Source of the DNA: an uncultured Amphritea sp.
GTDB taxonomy: Bacteria > Pseudomonadota > Gammaproteobacteria > Pseudomonadales > Balneatricaceae
Length of the DNA stretch: 64,000 nt
Assembly (NCBI RefSeq): GCF_937127095.1
Contig: NZ_CAKZLP010000076.1
Location: 1-64,000, forward strand
Reading direction: 5' to 3'
The notes below the pieces were generated by a model. It worked only from the letters and a program-made list of their open reading frames with translations. It did not search any database and was not told the DNA's origin. This document shows, in pieces, positions 33,915-43,126 of the stretch. The position numbers and the translations under genes were made by a program. Positions within the stretch are counted from its first letter, which is position 1. The number at the start of each line of letters is the position of its first letter.

Positions 33915-34982
33915 ATGGCAACTTTGAATCTGAAAAATCTTAAGAAAACCTATGCCAACGGTCACCAGGCGATACACGGTGTTGATCTGGATGTGCGCGA
34001 GGGTGAGCTGATTGTGATGGTGGGGCCTTCCGGGTGTGGTAAATCCACTCTGTTGCGGATGATCGCAGGATTGGAAGCGATCACTGAGGGCACGTTGGAA
34101 ATTGATCAGCGCAGGGTGAACGATCTGGAGCCTGCAGAACGGGATATCGCTATGGTGTTTCAGAACTATGCGCTTTATCCCCATATGAATGTCTATAACA
34201 ACATGGCCTATGGCCTGAAAAACCGGGGTGTTGATAAAGCTGAGATCGACCGGCTGGTGCGTCAGACTGCGGCTATTCTTGAATTGGACGCGTTGCTGGA
34301 ACGTAAACCCGGACAGCTCTCCGGTGGGCAGCGTCAGCGGGTTGCGATGGGCCGGGCGATTGTGCGTAACCCTAAGGTTTTTCTGTTTGATGAGCCACTG
34401 TCCAATCTGGACGCTAAACTGCGGGTACAGATGCGCATTGAGATCAAGCGGCTGCAGCGTAAGCTGGGGATAACCTCTGTCTATGTGACCCATGATCAGG
34501 TGGAGGCGATGACCCTGGCGGACCGGTTGGTGGTGATGAATGGCGGCGTTGCTGAGCAAATTGGCACGCCGATGGATATCTATAACCGCCCGCAGACTCC
34601 GTTTGTGGCGGGGTTTATCGGTTCACCGGCGATGAACTTTATCCAGGCTCAGTTGCACGAGGGAGCCCTGACGCTGGGTGACCAGACGATCACCCTGGCA
34701 AACCCGCCGGACTTTAACGGAGCGGTGGTTGTCGGGCTGCGTCCGGAACATATGCATCGCAAACCGGACTATGCTCATCAGCTGATGCTGCATATTGATC
34801 TGTTAGAGCCGCTGGGTGCTGATACACTGGTGTATGGACGGATTGGCGGCTCGGGTGACGAGCTGGTGGTGCGCCTGAACCGGGAGTTCCGCAATCTTGA
34901 TAATCAGGCTATTCTGCCGCTCTATTTCGACTGCGATGAACTGCATCTGTTCTGCGCTAAGTCACAACAACGCATTAACTAG
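33915..34982 (+). CDS. ugpC: sn-glycerol-3-phosphate ABC transporter ATPase UgpC
   Basis: ATPase of the G3P importer. Walker A GPSGCGKST at residues 37-45, signature LSGGQRQRVAMGRAIVRNP, Walker B FLFDEPLSNLDAKLR, switch histidine in VTHDQVEAMTLADR. A C-terminal TOBE/MalK-type regulatory domain fills about residues 240-355. Length equals E. coli UgpC (356). Confidence 0.95.
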   Translation: MATLNLKNLKKTYANGHQAIHGVDLDVREGELIVMVGPSGCGKSTLLRMIAGLEAITEGTLEIDQRRVNDLEPAERDIAMVFQNYALYPHMNVYNNMAYGLKNRGVDKAEIDRLVRQTAAILELDALLERKPGQLSGGQRQRVAMGRAIVRNPKVFLFDEPLSNLDAKLRVQMRIEIKRLQRKLGITSVYVTHDQVEAMTLADRLVVMNGGVAEQIGTPMDIYNRPQTPFVAGFIGSPAMNFIQAQLHEGALTLGDQTITLANPPDFNGAVVVGLRPEHMHRKPDYAHQLMLHIDLLEPLGADTLVYGRIGGSGDELVVRLNREFRNLDNQAILPLYFDCDELHLFCAKSQQRIN

Positions 34983-34991
34983 GAGTGCGCT

Positions 34992-35726
34992 ATGCGGATT
35001 AAACCTTCCCGGATTATGGGACATCGCGGCGTTCCCAGCCTGGCGCCGGAAAATACCCTCGGCGGTTTTGCCAAAGCGGCCGCTGTCGGCGCCCGCTGGG
35101 TGGAGCTGGATGTTACCCTGCTGAAAGATCACACGCCGGTTGTTCATCATGATGCCACGCTGGACCGTTGCAGTGATCATGGCGGTAAGTTATCGGCACT
35201 GCTGCCGGCCGATCTTGAGGGGGTCAACAATGCGGCGCTCTACCCTGAATGGCCGGCTGAGCCGGTGCCGTTACTTACTGATGTTCTCGATCTGCTGAAG
35301 GCTCAGGGTACCGGTTTAAATCTGGAGATTAAGAGTCATAGCTTTGACCCGCAACTCACTGCGCAAGTGGTGATTGATACCCTGAAGGGACGTTTTCCTG
35401 AAGAACGGCTGCTGATCTCCAGTTTTGAACTGCCGGTGCTGGCTGAAGTTGCCCGCAGTGCGCCCCGGATTGCACTGGGGCTAATCTGTGATGAGCTACC
35501 GGATGACTGGCTGACACAGGCCCGCGAACTCAATCTGTTCAGTATTCACTGCAACTGGCGCTATCTGAGTCAGCACTGTGTTGCCGAGATCAAACAACAG
35601 GGGTTCCAGCTGTATTGCTGGACCGCCAATGATCCGCAACAGGTCGCTTCTCTCTGGCACTGGGGAATTGATGGCGTGATCACCGATAACCCGCAGGACT
35701 TTATTACATACAATGAAACTCAATGA
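34992..35726 (+). CDS. ugpQ: Glycerophosphodiester phosphodiesterase UgpQ
   Basis: Cytoplasmic enzyme that hydrolyses glycerophosphodiesters to G3P and an alcohol. The 244-residue product (E. coli 247) has the GDPD signature GHRGVPSLAPENTLGGFAKA near residue 10, ELDVTLLKDHTPVVHHD with metal ligands, and LEIKSH in the core. AGGAG lies upstream of the ATG. It overlaps the DeoR-type regulator gene by 14 bases. Confidence 0.95.
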   Translation: MRIKPSRIMGHRGVPSLAPENTLGGFAKAAAVGARWVELDVTLLKDHTPVVHHDATLDRCSDHGGKLSALLPADLEGVNNAALYPEWPAEPVPLLTDVLDLLKAQGTGLNLEIKSHSFDPQLTAQVVIDTLKGRFPEERLLISSFELPVLAEVARSAPRIALGLICDELPDDWLTQARELNLFSIHCNWRYLSQHCVAEIKQQGFQLYCWTANDPQQVASLWHWGIDGVITDNPQDFITYNETQ

Positions 35727-36480
35727 GCGTCAGAACATTATTCTGAACCTGCTGCAGGAATCTGATCAGTTGGAGGTGGATAGTCTGTCTGATCAGTTTG
35801 GCGTCAGCAGTCAGACGATCCGTAAAGATATCAATCATATGTGTGATCTGGGGCTGGTTCGCCGACTGCATGGCGGCGTGGGTCTGCCGACGGCGAATCA
35901 GAATATCTCGTTTCACTCCCGCGAGATGATCAATTCTGAGGTTAAACAGCAGATGGCGTTGGCGCTGGCTGCGCGGATACCGGATGGTGCTTCGGTCATG
36001 CTCGGTATCGGCACTTCCGTGTCCCATGCGGCCCGGGCGTTGATCAACCATAAACGGCTGCGAATCGTCACCAACAACCTTAATGTTGCTGGCATACTCT
36101 GCGAACAGCCGGAGATCGAGGTCTTAGTCAGTGGCGGCCAGCTGCGCCATAACGACCGTGACCTGGTGGGCGAGAATGTTACCCGCTTTCTGGATAACTT
36201 CCGTGTTGATTTTGGCATCATCGGTACCGGTGCGCTGGATGAGGGCCGTGGGTTGATGGATTTTGATCCGCTGGAAGCGGATGTCAGCCGAGCCATTCTG
36301 CGAAACTGCGGTCAGGCTATTTTGCTGGCCGACCAGAGCAAGTGGAAGCGTCGGGCGATGGTTCAGGTTGTACCGTTTACCGCCCTGAGCAAAATCATCA
36401 CCGATGAACTGACCGACCCGTTACACCGCCAGCTGTTACTGGACAGCGAGCTCGACATTATTGAAACAGGACAGCTATGA
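35713..36480 (+). CDS. DeoR-family (GlpR-like) transcriptional regulator
   Basis: 255 residues with an N-terminal DeoR helix-turn-helix (RQNIILNLLQESDQLEVDSL, then FGVSSQTIRKDINHMCDLGL) and a DeoR sugar-phosphate sensing domain (LGIGTSVSHAARALINHKRL; DFGIIGTGALDEGRGLMDFD). Resembles GlpR, the glycerol-3-phosphate repressor. Encoded inside the ugp operon, overlapping ugpQ by 14 bases and the HAD gene by ATGA, so it probably represses this operon in response to G3P. Candidate operators lie at 30646-30700. Confidence 0.9.
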   Translation: MKLNERQNIILNLLQESDQLEVDSLSDQFGVSSQTIRKDINHMCDLGLVRRLHGGVGLPTANQNISFHSREMINSEVKQQMALALAARIPDGASVMLGIGTSVSHAARALINHKRLRIVTNNLNVAGILCEQPEIEVLVSGGQLRHNDRDLVGENVTRFLDNFRVDFGIIGTGALDEGRGLMDFDPLEADVSRAILRNCGQAILLADQSKWKRRAMVQVVPFTALSKIITDELTDPLHRQLLLDSELDIIETGQL

Positions 36481-37277
36481 ACACTATGGTACCGCCTTTG
36501 GACGTCTCACTTCTGCCCAGTGGCATTCGCTATCTGCTCACCGACGTTGATGACACCATCACCACCGGGGGGAAACTCTTGCCACAGACGCTACAGGCAC
36601 TCTATGACTTGCAGGATGCAGGCATCCGGGTAATTCCGGTGACGGGAGGCTGTGGCGGCTGGTGTGATCAGATTATGCGTCTGTGGCCAGTCGATGCGGT
36701 GATTGGTGAAAATGGAGCCTTTCATATGCAGCTGAATTCCGAGGGTCAGCTGCAGTTGCACAGCTGGCATGAAGAGGCCGAACGGCATGCCTATCAAAAG
36801 CGTTTGTTAGCGCTCACTTCTAATTTGAAGTGCATTATACCTGAGATTAAATTGGCTAAAGACCAGGCTTACCGTCTTGCTGATGTGGCACTCGACTACC
36901 GCCAGGATGGCTGTCTGACCCCGGATCAGATCACACAGGTGGTGACATTTTTCCAGAGTCAGGGGGCCAATGCCCGGGTCAGTTCGATCCATATCAACGC
37001 CTGGTTTGGTGAGTATAGTAAGCTGGCGATGGCCAGAAGACTGTTACAGAACAAGTATCAGCTGAGTGATACTGAGATGGTTGAACAGGTTGCCTATGTG
37101 GGGGACTCACCCAATGACGAGGTGATGTTTGGTTTCTTCAGACACACGTTTGGCGTAGCAAATATCCAGCCCTACCTGGCGCAAATGACCGATCACCCCA
37201 ATACGATTCTTAGTCAGCCCGGCGGGCTTGGTTTCGCCGAACTGGCTCATCTGCTATTACAGACACAGACCGCCTGA
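36477..37277 (+). CDS. HAD-superfamily hydrolase (IIB type), putative sugar/glycerol-phosphate phosphatase
   Basis: The 266-residue product has the HAD nucleophile motif DVDDTIT at about 22-28 (the usual form is DxDGT, so Asp replaces Gly), motif II VTGGCGG, a basic motif III segment (KLAMARRLL), and motif IV YVGDSPNDEVMFGFF. A cap domain lies between motifs II and III. Its place as the last gene of the ugp operon suggests glycerol-3-phosphate or a related ester as substrate, freeing phosphate in the cytoplasm; that is inference. Confidence 0.85.
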   Translation: MNTMVPPLDVSLLPSGIRYLLTDVDDTITTGGKLLPQTLQALYDLQDAGIRVIPVTGGCGGWCDQIMRLWPVDAVIGENGAFHMQLNSEGQLQLHSWHEEAERHAYQKRLLALTSNLKCIIPEIKLAKDQAYRLADVALDYRQDGCLTPDQITQVVTFFQSQGANARVSSIHINAWFGEYSKLAMARRLLQNKYQLSDTEMVEQVAYVGDSPNDEVMFGFFRHTFGVANIQPYLAQMTDHPNTILSQPGGLGFAELAHLLLQTQTA

Positions 37278-37468
37278 TCCCATCTTCAGATCTGATCTCT
37301 CTGGTGGCGGGCCTGATCTTAGCCTGTCACCTCTCATAGCCCCATTCTGGTGATATTAAATGAGGTTTGCATTCGTTGTATTGATGTAGATTCTTGTGGT
37401 CGCCTGGTCAGCCTCTTAACATCAGTAATTACTTTATTAGTAGATGCTTGTTAAATCCGAGGTAGTAT
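37278..37468. other. Spacer before chemoreceptor gene
   Basis: About 190 bases between the HAD gene and the chemoreceptor gene. GAGG lies 7 bases before the latter's ATG. No convincing terminator or operator was recognised. Confidence 0.35.
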
Positions 37469-39733
37469 ATGTTTTCCCGGCTGCGTATCCGTTCAAGAAT
37501 TCTTGGTGGTTTCTTTCTTCTTATCATTCTCGTTTGCAGTATTGTTATGCCTGTCATGTTTAAAGATATGCATAGTCTTGTGCAAACGGCTGAAAAAAGA
37601 GAGTTAACCGGTTTGTATCAGCAAGTGTTGCAAAAGATCGATGCAGAGCAGCGACTGGCAACGACCTTAGCCCGTTTTGTCGCCTCCCTTCCCGAGGTGC
37701 AACAACATATTAAAAATGATGATCGGACAGCACTTCAGGCATCAATGAACAGTGCCTTCACTGTATTGAAAAGTGAATATGGGCTGCGTCAGTTTCAGTT
37801 TCATCAGGCCCCCGCTACCTCCTATCTACGGGTGCATAAACCGGAAAAGTATGGTGATGACCTGTCAGGGTTTCGCCAGACCGTGGTTGAAACAAATAGC
37901 ACCCATACTGCTGTCAGTGGTGTTGAACAAGGCGTCGCAGGTTTGGGTATCCGGGGTGTGGTCCCGGTTGTGATCGATGGTAAAAACTGGGGTTCTGTCG
38001 AGTTTGGCTTCTCTCTTGGGCAACCATTTTTTGACGATTTTAAACAGCAGACCGGTGTGGATATCGGCCTGTATGTGATTAAAAATGGTGATCTGAGCGC
38101 GTATGGATCGACCTATCAAGGGGCGCTGCTGTTTGATCAGACAGCGCTGTCACAGGCGCTGTTTGGTGAGCCCCAGGCGGGTAACTTTACCTTGAAAGGT
38201 GAAGATGTTGCAGCTTTTGCGAATCAAATGAACGACTTTTCCGGACAGGCTATCGGTGTGATTGAGATCGCTATGGAGCGAAGCAGTTACCTGGCAATGA
38301 TCAATGATTCGCTGATCGATACGATTGCTATCGGTGTGGTGATCTTGCTGCTGGGTGCTTTAGTGGCGGTATTGATCACCCGCAGTATTGCCAGACCACT
38401 GAATGAGATGCATGTGGCGATGGACAATATTGCTTCCGGTGATGGCGACCTGACCCGCAGGTTAACGGTGGAGGGTAATAATGAGCTCAGTGATATTGCC
38501 GGGGCGTTTAATGACTTTGTCATTAAGATTGAAACCCTGGTAAAAACGCTGATGACCTCGGTTTCCAATGTCTCTAATTCGGGTTCTGAGCTGTTTGATG
38601 AGACCGAGAAAACCATGAGAGTGGCGAAGAATCAGCAGGCCAGAACCGAAGAGGTGGCTACCGCGGTCAACGAAATGACAGCAACCGCCCATGACGTTGC
38701 CGGCAATGCGGAGAATGCATCCTCACTGACGCAGTCCTCCCAGGAGCGTTCAGAGCATGGTTATAAAACCGTCACTCAGTCTATTGCCACGATCAATCTG
38801 TTGGCGGCTAATGTTGCTGAAACAGTGAAGCTGGTCAGTCAGGTTGATAATCAGAGCACCAAAATTCATACCATTCTGGATGTTATTCAGGGGATTGCCG
38901 GACAGACCAATCTGCTGGCCCTGAACGCGGCTATCGAAGCGGCACGGGCGGGTGATCAGGGCCGTGGTTTTGCTGTGGTGGCCGATGAAGTGCGCTCCCT
39001 GGCTGCCAGAACTCAGAACTCTGCGGCCGAGATCAATGAGATGATCACTCAACTGCAAACAGGAACCACGCATACCGTTACGGTTATTGAGGAAAGCCAG
39101 CAGCAGGCGAAGGATACGGTTTCGATAGCGACAGAGTCTGGTGAAGCGTTGCAAAGTATCCGTGATGCGATGGCACTGATTAATGATTCGGTCATGCTGA
39201 TCGCCAGTGCTGCAGAGGAACAGAGTCAGGTTGCTGAGTCGATCAACCAGAGTGTTGTTGATATTGCTGATGGTGCTACTGATGTGGCAACCGGCGCTAA
39301 CCATATTATGACAACCTCATCTCAGATCGGCTCCGAACTGAATGCGCTGATGGCGGTGATCCGCCGCTTTAAAGTGCACAAAGATCCGGCCATTGAGCTG
39401 GCGGTTGCCCGAAGTGCGCATCAGGCCTGGAAAATGCGGTTACGTAGTTTTCTTGATGGTAGTGGTGCCCTGACTGCGGCGCAGGCAGTGTCCCATAAAG
39501 AGTGTGATTTCGGTCGCTGGTACTATGGAGAAGGAGCGCACGTCTGTGGTGAATACCCTGTGCTGAAACAGTTGGAAGGGCCTCATGAGCGGATGCACAA
39601 GCTGATCGGCATGATTGTTGAGGCCAAACATGCGGGCAAAAAACAACAGGCAGAAGATCTGTATCACGAGGTATGTCAGCTTTCTGAAACCATTGTTAAA
39701 GGGATGGAAGCCGCCATAGCCCAGTTTAAGTAA
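37469..39733 (+). CDS. Methyl-accepting chemotaxis protein with double-Cache sensor and C-terminal CZB domain
   Basis: 754 residues in order: membrane helix (about 12-32); periplasmic Cache-type sensor (about 35-275) with QFHQAPATSYLRVHKPEKYG and VEQGVAGLGIRGVVPVVIDG; second helix (about 281-303); HAMP (to about 357); signalling domain (about 378-634) with the hairpin tip IAGQTNLLALNAAIEAARAG; and a CZB zinc-binding domain (about 650-750) with AHQAWKMRLRSFLDG, HKECDFGRWYYGEG and HERMH supplying His/Cys ligands. CZB domains sense zinc and, through the zinc-cysteine, oxidants such as hypochlorite. No C-terminal CheR-tethering pentapeptide is seen. Monocistronic, with a terminator downstream. 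Confidence 0.93.
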   Translation: MFSRLRIRSRILGGFFLLIILVCSIVMPVMFKDMHSLVQTAEKRELTGLYQQVLQKIDAEQRLATTLARFVASLPEVQQHIKNDDRTALQASMNSAFTVLKSEYGLRQFQFHQAPATSYLRVHKPEKYGDDLSGFRQTVVETNSTHTAVSGVEQGVAGLGIRGVVPVVIDGKNWGSVEFGFSLGQPFFDDFKQQTGVDIGLYVIKNGDLSAYGSTYQGALLFDQTALSQALFGEPQAGNFTLKGEDVAAFANQMNDFSGQAIGVIEIAMERSSYLAMINDSLIDTIAIGVVILLLGALVAVLITRSIARPLNEMHVAMDNIASGDGDLTRRLTVEGNNELSDIAGAFNDFVIKIETLVKTLMTSVSNVSNSGSELFDETEKTMRVAKNQQARTEEVATAVNEMTATAHDVAGNAENASSLTQSSQERSEHGYKTVTQSIATINLLAANVAETVKLVSQVDNQSTKIHTILDVIQGIAGQTNLLALNAAIEAARAGDQGRGFAVVADEVRSLAARTQNSAAEINEMITQLQTGTTHTVTVIEESQQQAKDTVSIATESGEALQSIRDAMALINDSVMLIASAAEEQSQVAESINQSVVDIADGATDVATGANHIMTTSSQIGSELNALMAVIRRFKVHKDPAIELAVARSAHQAWKMRLRSFLDGSGALTAAQAVSHKECDFGRWYYGEGAHVCGEYPVLKQLEGPHERMHKLIGMIVEAKHAGKKQQAEDLYHEVCQLSETIVKGMEAAIAQFK

Positions 39734-39888
39734 GAGAGTATTTGAAGGCTTAGTTAACCTGTCCTGATTGACGCGACGGTTTAAATAGACCATTATCGAG
39801 CCATGAACAGATTCGCATTCGACAGCAATAGCATTATTACCATCATTTCCGAGGAACTGGTGGGTTAACGCATGTCTTAGCAAAACAT

Positions 39889-39918
39889 AAAAAACCCGCC
39901 CTCCCGGCGGGTTTTTTT
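39889..39918. terminator. Bidirectional rho-independent terminator
   Basis: AAAAAACCCGCC / GGCGGGTTTTTT stem with a CTCCC loop, between the chemoreceptor gene and ilvA. Confidence 0.9.
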
Positions 39919-39992
39919 ATATCTGAAAACGCGCTGCTTAGGAGGGTCAGGTCACCGAAAAATCAACTGATATTGAGGTACGAAGATCCATC

Positions 39993-41291
39993 ATGAATAA
40001 CGCAGTGTCTGCCCAGTCAACGACAACACCCCGTGATTACTACCCTGCCCTTGAAGATATTCTTGCAGCATCAGAACGGCTGCAAACGGTCGTCACCCGA
40101 ACCCCGCTGATCCGCAGTGATAATCTCAGTGAGCGGTATGGCGCCGAGATCTATCTTAAACGGGAAGATCAGCAACTGGTGCGCTCCTATAAGATCCGCG
40201 GTGCGTACAACAAAATTATCAGCCTCACCCCGCAACAACAGGCCCAGGGAATTGTGTGTGCCAGTGCCGGCAACCATGCTCAGGGGGTGGCTTATGCCTG
40301 CGCCCTGCTGGGGTTAAAGGCGACCATTTTTATGCCCGCGCCGACGCCGGCGCAAAAAGTTGAGCAGGTCAGAAAATACGGTAAAGACCGGGTCGATATC
40401 CGTTTAGTCGGCGATGCCTATGATGATGCCTATCACCAGGCGATGACCTTCTGCACCGCCGAACAGGCAACCTTCGTGCACCCATTTGATGACCCGAAAG
40501 TGATTGAGGGTCAGGCATCGGTGGGTGTGGAGATTCTTAATCAACTGGCGTCAAGCGGCTGTCAGGTGGATATGCTGCTGATGCCTGTTGGCGGTGGCGG
40601 GCTGGCCTCCGGATTGTCAGCCTATTTCAAAGCGCGCTCTCCCCTTACCCGGCTGATCGGTGTTGAGCCTGAGGGCGCCGCGTCGATGAGCCGCTCATTA
40701 GCCGCGGGGAGTAATGAGACATTGACTCAGATCGACAACTTCGTCGATGGTGCTGCGGTTAAACGGGTTGGCGAACGGACCTTTGAGATCTGTAAGCAGA
40801 ATCTTGAAACGGTAGTCACCGTGCCCGAAGGCAAGGTTTGCTCCACCATGATGCAGCTCTATAACCAGGAGGCGATTGTGGTTGAACCCGCCGGCGCGTT
40901 ATCGATAGCGGCACTGGATAATTTCAGGGATGAGATCCGTGGGAAAACCGTCGTCTGTATTGTCAGTGGGGGCAACAACGATATTCTGCGTACCGAAGAG
41001 ATTAAAGAGCGCGCGATGCTGTTTGAGGGGTTGAAGCATTATTTTATCGTTAACTTTCCCCAACGGGCCGGTGCCCTGCGTGAGTTTCTGGTTGAGGTTC
41101 TGGGGCCGAATGATGATATCTCCCGCTTTGAATATTCGAAGAAGAATAATTGTGACCGTGGCCCTGCCCTGATCGGAATTGAGCTGGCTCGCAAAGAGGA
41201 TCTTCAGCCGTTACTTGAGCGGATGACGGCGAAGCAGATCCGTTTTGAATATCTCAATGACCGCCAGGACCTGTTCCGCTTTATGGTTTAA
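39993..41291 (+). CDS. ilvA: Threonine ammonia-lyase (biosynthetic, short form)
   Basis: PLP enzyme converting threonine to 2-oxobutyrate for isoleucine synthesis. Lys67 in VRSYKIRGAYNK is the PLP lysine; the glycine loop PVGGGGLASGLS binds the phosphate. At 432 residues it is the short form with a single C-terminal ACT-like regulatory domain (about 335-420), like Bacillus and Corynebacterium IlvA and unlike the 514-residue E. coli enzyme. Not linked to other ilv genes here. Confidence 0.9.
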   Translation: MNNAVSAQSTTTPRDYYPALEDILAASERLQTVVTRTPLIRSDNLSERYGAEIYLKREDQQLVRSYKIRGAYNKIISLTPQQQAQGIVCASAGNHAQGVAYACALLGLKATIFMPAPTPAQKVEQVRKYGKDRVDIRLVGDAYDDAYHQAMTFCTAEQATFVHPFDDPKVIEGQASVGVEILNQLASSGCQVDMLLMPVGGGGLASGLSAYFKARSPLTRLIGVEPEGAASMSRSLAAGSNETLTQIDNFVDGAAVKRVGERTFEICKQNLETVVTVPEGKVCSTMMQLYNQEAIVVEPAGALSIAALDNFRDEIRGKTVVCIVSGGNNDILRTEEIKERAMLFEGLKHYFIVNFPQRAGALREFLVEVLGPNDDISRFEYSKKNNCDRGPALIGIELARKEDLQPLLERMTAKQIRFEYLNDRQDLFRFMV

Positions 41292-41421
41292 GGCTGGGTT
41301 TAAGGCGGGGATTGAGCATCCTGCTTTGATCAACAAAGTGGTAGGTATAGAGCTTGCCAGTTCGGCCTTGCTGTCTGAATATGAGTAGACGGTTTATTGA
41401 TAAATTGAATGGGCAGAGCCG

Positions 41422-42573
41422 ATGGATAGTTTCTATCAGCAGTTGACGGGCTTCACGGATATCTCTCAGATTATTGATGAGCGATTCTACCGACCGGTGC
41501 CGGATGACTGGTATGTCTCGGTCGTTGATGTACGTGGCTCGACTCAGGCGATTGAGGCGGGCAACTATCGTGACGTTAACTTTATCGGGGCGGCCGCTAT
41601 TACCGCTCATCTGCATTGGGTCGCGCCAAACCTGCCGTTTATTTTTGGTGGCGATGGCGCGGTGGTGTTGGTGACAGCCAGTATGCGAGAGGCGACGCTG
41701 GATGTATTGCAGTCGCTCTGCTATCACGCCAGAGAGAGTTTTGGTCTGGAGTTGCATGCAGGGTTAGTGCCGATAAAAACGCTGCGTCAGATGGGTAAAG
41801 ATCTGCAGATCGCCAAGTATCTGCCCGGAGATAACATTATCCAGGCAATGTTAAAGGGAGGTGGGTCGACACTGGCTGAGAACCTGGTGAAAACCCGCCC
41901 GGAGTTTCGATGTGAGCCTCGCCGGGTGTTGAGCAAAACCGATATTTTTACCGGGCTGACCTGTCGCTGGCAGCCGATACCTTCAGGTAAAGGTGTCACG
42001 CTCTCGGTGTTAATTCAGCCACATAATGAAGTGGATGATACTGTTCTGGTAAAGGTGATCAGAAACCTGGAGCAGATTCTGGGTGGTTCATTTGCGGCGG
42101 CGAATCCAGTCAGGATGACGGACGCCCGTTACCACTCTTTTCTACATAACCTTAAACGGCAGTTAAACGTCAGCGATATCCGCTGGGACAGCACCTTTTT
42201 TCGCACGCTCTATGAGCTGCTGTTAACCGCCCCGTTGTTTAATCTTAAGTGCTTCAGGTTTATTCCCGGAGTGCAGAACTACTTCGATAAAATCCCCCTG
42301 CACTGCGATTTTAAAAAGTACGATGATACCCTGCGCATGGTGCTCGACTGCTCCCATTCAGAATATCAGGCAATTGAAGGTTATCTGCAAACAGAGCAAC
42401 GGGCGGGAAAGATTAATTTCGGCATCCACGTATCAGATGCTGCGCAGATGACCTGCTATGTTGAAAGCATGGATGATGGTGGCCACCTGCACTTTATTGA
42501 TGGTAGTGATGGTGGTTATGCTCTGGCAGCAAAAAAACTCAAACAGACACTCCTTAGCCCGCTGGAGGCTTAG
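41422..42573 (+). CDS. DUF3095 protein with nucleotide-cyclase-like motifs
   Basis: 383 residues matching the uncharacterised DUF3095 family. The N-terminal part contains VVDVRGSTQAIEAGNYRDVN and, 30 residues on, PFIFGGDGAVVLV, a pattern like the metal-binding strands of class III nucleotidyl cyclases and GGDEF domains (D-x-x-G-S-T, then GGDG). No signal peptide or membrane helix. Activity on a nucleotide substrate is an inference from motif resemblance. It stands alone, 130 bases after ilvA. Confidence 0.75.
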   Translation: MDSFYQQLTGFTDISQIIDERFYRPVPDDWYVSVVDVRGSTQAIEAGNYRDVNFIGAAAITAHLHWVAPNLPFIFGGDGAVVLVTASMREATLDVLQSLCYHARESFGLELHAGLVPIKTLRQMGKDLQIAKYLPGDNIIQAMLKGGGSTLAENLVKTRPEFRCEPRRVLSKTDIFTGLTCRWQPIPSGKGVTLSVLIQPHNEVDDTVLVKVIRNLEQILGGSFAAANPVRMTDARYHSFLHNLKRQLNVSDIRWDSTFFRTLYELLLTAPLFNLKCFRFIPGVQNYFDKIPLHCDFKKYDDTLRMVLDCSHSEYQAIEGYLQTEQRAGKINFGIHVSDAAQMTCYVESMDDGGHLHFIDGSDGGYALAAKKLKQTLLSPLEA

Positions 42574-42670
42574 CTATTTTAAGTCCCTTTCGGGGGGTAA
42601 ACAGACACCTCTGCCTGTAAAGGTTTTACCGCGGACGTGATTCAATCGACTCATTCTGTTCGGCTTTCAA

Positions 42671-42942
42671 TTAATTGTTATTATTCAATGCCTGCCTTAA
42701 ACACCAAAGCTCATCATGCATCATTTGCGAGATTTTTATGCAGGCAGCAATAGGTGTTTTAGCCCGGTATCTGATGGCGTCGATACGACATTGTAATTGT
42801 CGTAAATGACGTCTGTTTTCTGGTCTTGCGCAGCTCACTATCTGGTCAATCTTGCAGCGTAAATAACGTTCAGTACCTACGGTTTACGTTCAGTCAGCGT
42901 TGCCAGATGATCAAAATTCAAAGGTTTATATTGGTAGTTCAT
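42671..42942 (-). pseudogene. Frameshifted DUF3135 gene
   Basis: From the ATG at 42942, preceded by GGAG, the product reads MNYQYKPLNFDHLATLTERK and stops at TAG 42877-42879. In the next frame, without a gap, it continues TERYLRCKIDQIVSC and QLQCRIDAIRYRAKTPIAAC followed by IKISQMMHDELWCLRQALNN, stopping at 42671. Joined by one base change of length, the two parts give a complete DUF3135 protein of about 90 residues. ACTGAACGT is duplicated around the break. Confidence 0.75.
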
Positions 42943-43126
42943 ACACAACCTACTCCATCATAGGGTTATTACCGTCTGGCAGTAACTTGCAGCAACGGTT
43001 ATGTGCAGTCCCAAAGATCACCACGGGATGATAATTAAGTGCCCTGTTAGTGCTGGATCTGGTCTATATTTTGGTGAGGAGTGTTGTCTGTACCTAATGG
43101 ATTCTTAACAGAGGATGTCAGTTATT
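42943..43126. other. Divergent spacer between DUF3135 remnant and double-receiver gene
   Basis: About 180 bases that should carry both promoters. No clear operator or terminator was recognised. Confidence 0.35.
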
